Shown here one piece after another: positions 59,236 to 64,000 of a stretch of DNA of 64,000 nucleotides. The translations under genes and the position numbers were made by a program. This DNA is from Clostridia bacterium (GTDB lineage: Bacteria > Bacillota > Clostridia > Christensenellales > Aristaeellaceae): positions 1 to 64,000 of the forward strand of contig JAFXZS010000008.1 in assembly GCA_017541105.1 (NCBI GenBank). The letters are read 5' to 3'. How positions within the stretch are numbered: the first letter of the stretch is position 1; every line of letters starts with the position of its first letter. The notes beneath the pieces are model-generated. The model was given only the letters and a program-made list of their open reading frames with translations. It ran no database searches and was not told the DNA's origin.

Positions 59236-60377
59236 ATGGTTCCCTCATTTTCCGCATACTGCCATCTGACAACCGTGACATGCCGGTTGCCTGCCATTTC
59301 CAGCGCCCTGCACAGATCCCCCAGGCCCGGGGAAGGATCCGCGGCGTCCGTCAGTACAAGGACGCTGTCATATTGCCGCAGGTTATATACAAACGTGGTC
59401 CGCTCCGGATCGTACGGGCTCCGCAGGCAGATTCTGCTGTCCAGCGGATACCCTTCCCGGCCGGAAGCGATGATCGGGCTTCTGGTCGTGGAATGGATCC
59501 GGACTTCCTTCGCATATCCCTGCTGCCGGATCATCTCCCCGGCCGCAAACGTCGGATACATGAACTCTTCCGTGCCGAGCACCAGGACCCGGCCCGGGCA
59601 CACAGGACGGTCCGGAAGAGAATGAACGGCCTCCGCGGCATAAGCCCTGACTGCCGCCTGGTACTCCTGAAAGGAAACCAGATTCCGGGGATTCACAGGA
59701 CAGAAAAACGTATTGCCGGCACGTCCGGGTTCACTGCCGCCCCGCGCGGTCAGATGCCTCTCCGGATCGAACCCGACATCCAGGATGCTGTCCTTTCCGT
59801 ACTCATACGGAATCCGGTGCAGAAAAACGCAGTCGATCCCCTGCTGATGCAGTTCCCTGAGCCGTTCCTCCGGCATGCTGTTCAGCACGGAAACGATCGA
59901 AAAGCGCAGCCTCTCCGCGTGAAACCTGCTTTTGATCAGGCGGATCAGATGGCAGATCGTGTTTCCTGTCGTCACCTCATCGTCAATAAAGAGGATCCTG
60001 CGGACGTTTTTCAGGGCTTCCCCGATCCCGTCCGCGCGCAGCAGCTGATCCGTCGCGTGGCTGTGCACCTCGGAGAACAGGATACAGTCCCCGCCGTTTG
60101 ATTCCCGGGTCGTATTCTGATAATACACCGCGTGATGCAGGAAAGACGCCGCGCAGGCCGCGATCCCCGTTGCCGTTTCAGCAAATCCGATCACATAGAG
60201 CGGGTCATCGGGATAGGCCGCGTTCACGGCTTCGGCGAGGGCGCTGCACATTCCGACGGCATCCGCCGGATCGGTCGGAATGTGCTTTCCCTGCAGCGGA
60301 TTGACAAACAGATAAGGCCGGATGCTGTTGTTTTCCCGCTTTGCCGGGAGAACCAGCCGATCGGCGGAATACTGCAA
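59232..60377 (-). CDS. Phosphoribosyltransferase with C-terminal TRSP domain
   Basis: 381 residues from TTG 60377, with GAGGAGG eight bases upstream. The N-terminal half is an orotate-PRTase-like fold: YVIGFAETATGIAACAASFL, and the PRPP loop RRILFIDDEVTTGNT (about residues 130-144) with the paired acidic residues. The C-terminal 150 residues (VLVLGTEEFMYPTFAAGEMI, TTRSPIIA, YPLDSRICLRSPYDPERTTF) match the TRSP domain, named for its Thr-Arg-Ser-Pro motif, which is visible here as TTRSP. This fusion is characteristic of the ter-associated nucleoside-like pathway. It is 13 bases from the lyase gene and overlaps the StiP-like gene. Confidence 0.85.
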   Translation of the reverse strand: MQYSADRLVLPAKRENNSIRPYLFVNPLQGKHIPTDPADAVGMCSALAEAVNAAYPDDPLYVIGFAETATGIAACAASFLHHAVYYQNTTRESNGGDCILFSEVHSHATDQLLRADGIGEALKNVRRILFIDDEVTTGNTICHLIRLIKSRFHAERLRFSIVSVLNSMPEERLRELHQQGIDCVFLHRIPYEYGKDSILDVGFDPERHLTARGGSEPGRAGNTFFCPVNPRNLVSFQEYQAAVRAYAAEAVHSLPDRPVCPGRVLVLGTEEFMYPTFAAGEMIRQQGYAKEVRIHSTTRSPIIASGREGYPLDSRICLRSPYDPERTTFVYNLRQYDSVLVLTDAADPSPGLGDLCRALEMAGNRHVTVVRWQYAENEGTI

Positions 60378-60390
60378 GATGGATCCCTCC

Positions 60391-61356
60391 TCAGAGAATG
60401 CCGTAGATTTCAGCCAGGGTAATCGTCTTCAAAGCCCAGTTGGTATGGGTCTTAACTTCGTTCATCCGTTCCCCCGCGAAGCTCTTTCCGACCTGTAATC
60501 CGTTTTCATCCCAGTTCAGAATTTCCCTGGCGTCCTCGTAATCTTTCCGGGAAACTTTCAGCGCCTCGTTCACCACGCCGATCTGTTTGGGATGGATTAC
60601 GGTTTTTCCGATGAATCCGTTGAGCCTGTCCAGTTTCAATTCGTTCTGCAGGCCCGTTTTCCACTCTTCGTTATCGCTGGAGAAGAACTCCCAGACCGGC
60701 CCCGACACCACATAGTCCCCGGAGAAAACCGTCAGGATCTCTCCCAGCAGCTGGGCGATGGGCAGGATCTCATAAATCGTTTCGTCATAATGCCTTCTGG
60801 CCGCAAACATGTTTGAAAAATCATTCCCGCCCACGCGAATGTTCAGGACGTACTCCCGCACGGAATCAATCTTCTCCTTCAGGGCAGTCAGGGTCTCCCG
60901 CCTGGTGGAATAAGCGGCGATATCCCTGCTTTCCAGGATCGGCATCATATGGATCTTCTTCCCGGCCCGTTCATTGATCCGGATGACCGTCCCGTTATAA
61001 TCATCCGCGTTGGAGAGCGAATACTTCGGAAAAATATAGCCGCAAAGGATCCCGTAGAACGCGGAGAGCCTTTTGTCCAGGCGCTGCAGCTGTTCGCAGG
61101 ATCTGACCCGCACGAAGATCTTCGGCAGATAAAACGCCCTGTCCCGGCGCTCCCGGTCAATCCTCTCCAGCGTATGCTCCAGCTGTTCCTCCGCCGGACC
61201 GACATCGCTGTCCGAAATGGTGTCCTCCAGGCAGAGCGCCAGGGAATACATGTTCCCGAATCTCCCGCTCACGACGGATTCCGCAATCTTTCCGTTCAAA
61301 GCCGGAGTGTACAGGAGCGCTCCCACACTGTATTTCTCTTTCATCTGATCCATCAT
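60391..61356 (-). CDS. HpcH/HpaI-type C-C bond lyase of the ter-associated pathway
   Basis: About 321 residues. ATG 61356 (or the adjacent 61353) has GGAGG nine bases upstream and lies 16 bases after the HAD stop; the longer frame to 61455 lies inside that gene. The TIM-barrel lyase fold is indicated by SLALCLEDTISDSDV (the metal-binding Glu-Asp), LPKIFVRVRS, GTVIRINERAGKKIHMMPIL and ESRDIAAY. It ends with NGFIGKTVIHPKQIGVVNEA, a segment seen in citrate-lyase-beta-like proteins. In the proposed pathway it would make or break a carbon-carbon bond on a sugar-like intermediate. Confidence 0.85.
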   Translation of the reverse strand: MMDQMKEKYSVGALLYTPALNGKIAESVVSGRFGNMYSLALCLEDTISDSDVGPAEEQLEHTLERIDRERRDRAFYLPKIFVRVRSCEQLQRLDKRLSAFYGILCGYIFPKYSLSNADDYNGTVIRINERAGKKIHMMPILESRDIAAYSTRRETLTALKEKIDSVREYVLNIRVGGNDFSNMFAARRHYDETIYEILPIAQLLGEILTVFSGDYVVSGPVWEFFSSDNEEWKTGLQNELKLDRLNGFIGKTVIHPKQIGVVNEALKVSRKDYEDAREILNWDENGLQVGKSFAGERMNEVKTHTNWALKTITLAEIYGIL

Positions 61357-61372
61357 GGCCGCTTTCCTCCGA

Positions 61373-62128
61373 TTAAAATTTCCCTGTCCGATGCAGCGCT
61401 TCAAGCGCGCGGCAGATCTGGTCCGACAGGATTTCTCCCGCCAGCTTCCCGGCATTCGGATGGCGAAGCTTTCCGCAGACGGATGCCGGCGCCAGCGGAA
61501 AATCCACCGCTTCCAGCATCGGAATATCCATTATACTGTCTCCGGCGCCGGCTGACACATTGATTTCGTATTTTTCCGCGAAACGCCGGACAGCCGTCCC
61601 CTTGCAGACGTTCTGCGGAAAAAGATACACCTTGCCGTGATCATGGCTGATCCGGATCCTGCCCTTCCGGTTCCCGCGTTCCAGGGCGCCGCAGATCCTT
61701 TCCGGTTCAGCCGTTTTCACGTAGTAATAATAGCGCTCCGGTGCATGAACCTCCTGACCGCACAGCTCCCCCAGCCGTTTCCCGAGCTCTTCCAGTTCCG
61801 GAAGGTCTTCCCGTACCAGCTCCATCGTCCGCTCCGACCATTCCCGGTCTTCCGCGCCGTCAGCCAGAAGCTTGCCCCCGTTGCAGACCAGCGCGTACCG
61901 GATATGGAAATCCTCCGGAAACTGCAGCCTCCGGTACTGCGCTTCCGACCGTGTTGTCACCGGGATCAGGGAAAGCCAGCCGGCCGTCCTGAAAAAGGAC
62001 CAGGCCTCCTGCGTCATATAGCTCTGCTCTTTCCCGTCCAGTCTTTCCACCGGGACCTTCGGGCCGGGAATTCGGATCCGGTGGGAATAGATCAGCGTGT
62101 GATCCAGGTCCGAGAAAAATGCGTTCAC
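61373..62128 (-). CDS. HAD-family phosphatase of the ter-associated pathway
   Basis: A 251-residue HAD hydrolase of the Cof/sucrose-phosphatase type: motif I FFSDLDHTLIYS, motif II IPVTTRSEAQYRRL, a C2-type cap with LVCNGGKLLADG, and motif IV SAGAGDSIMDIPMLEAVD. It would dephosphorylate a pathway intermediate. AGGGTG lies before ATG 62128. It is 30 bases after the ATP-grasp gene and 16 before the lyase start. Confidence 0.85.
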   Translation of the reverse strand: MNAFFSDLDHTLIYSHRIRIPGPKVPVERLDGKEQSYMTQEAWSFFRTAGWLSLIPVTTRSEAQYRRLQFPEDFHIRYALVCNGGKLLADGAEDREWSERTMELVREDLPELEELGKRLGELCGQEVHAPERYYYYVKTAEPERICGALERGNRKGRIRISHDHGKVYLFPQNVCKGTAVRRFAEKYEINVSAGAGDSIMDIPMLEAVDFPLAPASVCGKLRHPNAGKLAGEILSDQICRALEALHRTGKF

Positions 62129-62158
62129 CCTATCAGCTCCTCAAACCGGCGGGCCGGT

Positions 62159-63178
62159 TCAGATCGTTTCCTCCGCCGGCTCCATGAGGACCGGCTGCAG
62201 GACCTGTGCCACAATCTTCGTTTCCCGGTTCAGCTGCCACTCCGTTTCCTCCCCGATCATTTTCCTGAAGGCGATCTGCGGCAGGTTTACGCCGCCGGCG
62301 AGGCAGCCCATCTGGACCCCGCCGGACATCCTGGTGTTCACTTCCAGGAAATAAGGCGTCCCGTCCAGGTATTTAAACTGGATATTATACGGGCATTCCA
62401 GGGCGGCTTCCCGCTGGAAGCGCTCGCACAGCCGGATGATCTCATCGTCATACCTGAAGATCTCATACTTCTCGTAGCTCTTGACGCGCGGAAGCATGAT
62501 CAGCCCCTGCTTCGTGTTCAGGCAGTCCACGCTGACCTCATCGCCGGACAGGAACGGCATGACCATGACCGGTGCGAACACCTCCCGCTCGGAAAATGCG
62601 GCAACCGCTTCCTCCAGGGTGATCCGCGTCGTCTGTTTTTTGAACAGCGCCGCATAGCCTTTCCGCTGATTATCAATCAGGCGGTAGCTTTTTCCGCCCT
62701 CGTCCCGGACAAACTTGAAGCAGACCTGGCTGTACTTCTGCGCAAGCTCCTCATAAGCCTTCACAAAATCCTCCGCGGTTTTGACGATGAAATAATCCGG
62801 AACCGCCCCGATCCCCTTCTCGGCGAAGAACCGGAACGCCTGGTCCTTGCGGTTCAGAACCGAGACCATCGCGTACCGGTCCGCCATGACCCGGACGCCC
62901 GCTTTTTCAAACCGGTCCCGGTGCTCGCTGATGCTCACCATCCCGCGCCGGGGCATAAATACCCGGACGCCGTGCGCCTGGCAGAACTCCAGGCAGAACT
63001 CAACATATTCGTCGTCCTTCAGAACAGGCTCCTGATACCATTCGTCGCAGGCATTCCTGATCACCGAGAGCGCGTGCTCGTTGGTACAGATCAGATGAAT
63101 GTCCGGGTTGTCCTTCCTCAGCAGCTCAATGATATTCACCGCTGTACTGAACCAATGGTTCATCCATACTGTCGTCAT
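62159..63178 (-). CDS. ATP-grasp ligase of the ter-associated pathway
   Basis: About 339 residues. ATG 63178 is chosen because a TATAAT box overlaps the region just upstream of the alternative ATG 63220, which would put that codon at or before the transcription start. The ATP-grasp fold shows the preATP-grasp region (VRVFMPRRGMVSISEHRDRF), the lysine-bearing strand CFKFVRDEGGKSYRLI, FAPVMVMPFLSGDEVSVDCL, and the metal site IQFKYLDGTPYFLEVNTRMSGG with Glu-x-Asn. It would join a carboxylate to an amine or similar. First gene of the five-gene operon. Confidence 0.85.
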   Translation of the reverse strand: MTTVWMNHWFSTAVNIIELLRKDNPDIHLICTNEHALSVIRNACDEWYQEPVLKDDEYVEFCLEFCQAHGVRVFMPRRGMVSISEHRDRFEKAGVRVMADRYAMVSVLNRKDQAFRFFAEKGIGAVPDYFIVKTAEDFVKAYEELAQKYSQVCFKFVRDEGGKSYRLIDNQRKGYAALFKKQTTRITLEEAVAAFSEREVFAPVMVMPFLSGDEVSVDCLNTKQGLIMLPRVKSYEKYEIFRYDDEIIRLCERFQREAALECPYNIQFKYLDGTPYFLEVNTRMSGGVQMGCLAGGVNLPQIAFRKMIGEETEWQLNRETKIVAQVLQPVLMEPAEETI

Positions 63179-63222
63179 AACGGATCCGTTTCCTTTCCTG
63201 TTCCTGTGCTGCCCGGTCATTC

Positions 63223-63228
63223 ATTATA
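63223..63228 (-). promoter_or_regulatory. -10 box of the ter-associated operon
   Basis: TATAAT on the minus strand, 45 bases before ATG 63178. The -35 region at 17 bases is poor (TGTTCT), so an activator may be needed. Confidence 0.5.
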
Positions 63229-63303
63229 CAGTCGATCACGCAAAAAGAACAGACCCGCTCTGAAAAACCGTGCGCGCCGGGCCGGTCCGGGCGGGATTCG
63301 CCG

Positions 63304-63331
63304 TTGACAGTGTTCCCCATCCGCGTATACT
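63304..63331 (+). promoter_or_regulatory. Promoter of the P-type ATPase gene
   Basis: TTGACA (63304-63309), a 16-base spacer and TATACT (63326-63331), 40 bases before the ATG. Confidence 0.75.
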
Positions 63332-63370
63332 TGTACTGTCCGAAGAATGAACATGCTTGGAGGGATCGGA

Positions 63371-64000
63371 ATGGCAGAACAGAAAAATGACAGCCGCGCC
63401 CATGAGGTGGAGCAGGAGCTGATCGCCGTCAGCCGCCTGGATGACGCCGCGCTGTTTGAAAAGTACCGGACAGAGCCGGACGGCCTGAACCAGGTCGAGG
63501 CGGCCGAGCGCCTGGAGGAATACGGAAGGAACATCATCGAGGTCGGCAATGAAAACAGCCTGCTCCGGCGGATCCGGGACGCGCTGATCAACCCCTTCAA
63601 TATCGTGCTGATGGTCGTTGCGCTGGTCACGCTGTTTACCGACGTGATCCTTTCCGATACCCCCAACCCCGCCACCTTTATCATGCTGGTGCTGGTGATC
63701 ATCATTTCCGGCGTCATCGCGTTTGTCCAATCGGAAAGGTCCAACAGCGCCGCGCAGAAACTGCAGCGGATGATCTCCAACCGCATTGACGTGATCCGCA
63801 ACGGAAGCGCGATGGAGATCAGCATCGAGGAGGCCGTGCCGGGCGACATCGTCAAGCTGGCTTCCGGGGATATGATTCCCGGCGACGTGCGCTTCATCGA
63901 AGCGAAGGACCTGTTTATCGATCAGTCCCAGCTGACCGGTGAAAGCAATCCCGTGGAAAAGTTTGCCGGGCCGGATCCCGAAGGCAGCGGCCTGGATGAA
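63371..64000 (+). CDS. MgtA-type P-type ATPase, N-terminal part
   Basis: The gene runs off the right edge; 210 codons are visible from ATG 63371 (GGAGGG seven bases upstream). The cation-ATPase N-terminal domain (GLNQVEAAERLEEYGRNIIE) is followed by two transmembrane helices (INPFNIVLMVVALVTLFTDV; FIMLVLVIIISGVIAFVQSE) and the actuator domain (AVPGDIVKLASGDMIPGDVR, QSQLTGESNPVEKF). The spacing and the FVQSERSNSAAQKLQRM segment are closest to magnesium-importing MgtA/MgtB ATPases. The phosphorylation motif DKTGT lies beyond the window, so the ion is not certain. It is divergent from the ter-associated operon. Confidence 0.85.
   Translation, partial: MAEQKNDSRAHEVEQELIAVSRLDDAALFEKYRTEPDGLNQVEAAERLEEYGRNIIEVGNENSLLRRIRDALINPFNIVLMVVALVTLFTDVILSDTPNPATFIMLVLVIIISGVIAFVQSERSNSAAQKLQRMISNRIDVIRNGSAMEISIEEAVPGDIVKLASGDMIPGDVRFIEAKDLFIDQSQLTGESNPVEKFAGPDPEGSGLDE

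Noticed and set aside
1-64000. CRISPR arrays, tRNA or rRNA genes, transposases
   Set aside because: No regularly spaced repeats, no tRNA-like cloverleaf with GGTTCGAATCC-type T arms, no rRNA sequence and no transposase or integrase motifs were found by reading both strands.

Overview
The window looks like chromosomal DNA from an anaerobic, plant-polysaccharide-degrading member of the Clostridia, most likely a gut or rumen organism of the Christensenellales/Aristaeellaceae type. This placement is an inference. It rests on the high G+C content, strong AGGAGG ribosome binding sites, TTGACA/TATAAT promoters, many ABC importers, LacI regulators and glycoside-active enzymes, and short MKKxLxxLLA signal peptides ending in AxA. 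None of the four solute-binding proteins has a lipobox cysteine, which is unusual for a Firmicute. I see no tRNA, rRNA, CRISPR array, transposase or prophage gene.

Layout. 1-7.4 kb is a patchwork: the end of a methyltransferase gene, a secreted GLUG-repeat protein, a TetR regulator, then a decaying plus-strand segment (a membrane-protein gene lacking its 5' end and a frameshifted ATC-hydrolase gene). This faces an operon of two methyltransferases and a second ATC-hydrolase-family gene. 7.4-14.6 kb is an envelope block: a PlsC-like acyltransferase with a zinc ribbon, an FtsX-type ABC permease with a GAF-ATPase fusion, and an ABC exporter. 14.8-15.5 kb is a probable beta-helix fragment. 15.6-26.3 kb holds two ribose-superfamily ABC importers placed tail to tail (an RbsABC/YtfQRT-like sugar system and a BMP/Nup-like nucleoside system) and a PfkB kinase.

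25.4-37.3 kb is a uronide locus. A LacI regulator with two operator-like sites controls a divergent operon: solute-binding protein, two permeases, heparinase II/III-like enzyme, DUF2264 protein, GH88 unsaturated glucuronyl hydrolase, GH2 beta-glucuronidase and probably the PfkB (KDG-type) kinase. All the enzymes lack signal peptides, so imported oligo-uronides are broken down inside the cell.

37.4-50.3 kb is a second sugar locus: beta-phosphoglucomutase, a secreted F5/8C-like protein, a secreted beta-helix hydrolase, a secreted binding protein, LacI, two GH65 disaccharide phosphorylases, two permeases and a solute-binding protein. Three promoters here carry the same 14-bp operator, GTTTAGCGTTAAAC, so the locus can be read as one regulon. 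GH65 enzymes release beta-glucose-1-phosphate, and the mutase converts it to glucose-6-phosphate. Neither import system has its own ATPase gene, so a shared MsmK/MsmX-type ATPase elsewhere is expected.

50.4-53.9 kb is the most likely undescribed small system: a SPASM radical-SAM enzyme, a 67-residue four-cysteine peptide 19 bases behind it that looks like a RiPP precursor, and then a plant-GH3-like acyl-acid-amido synthetase. 54-58.2 kb holds a glycoside hydrolase family 3 enzyme and an M28 peptidase. 58.2-63.2 kb is a compact five-gene operon (ATP-grasp, HAD, HpcH/HpaI-like C-C lyase, PRTase-TRSP, StiP/PRTase). It matches the predicted tellurite-resistance-associated pathway for a nucleoside-like metabolite, but no ter genes are in view. 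It is divergent from a partial MgtA-type P-type ATPase that runs off the right edge.
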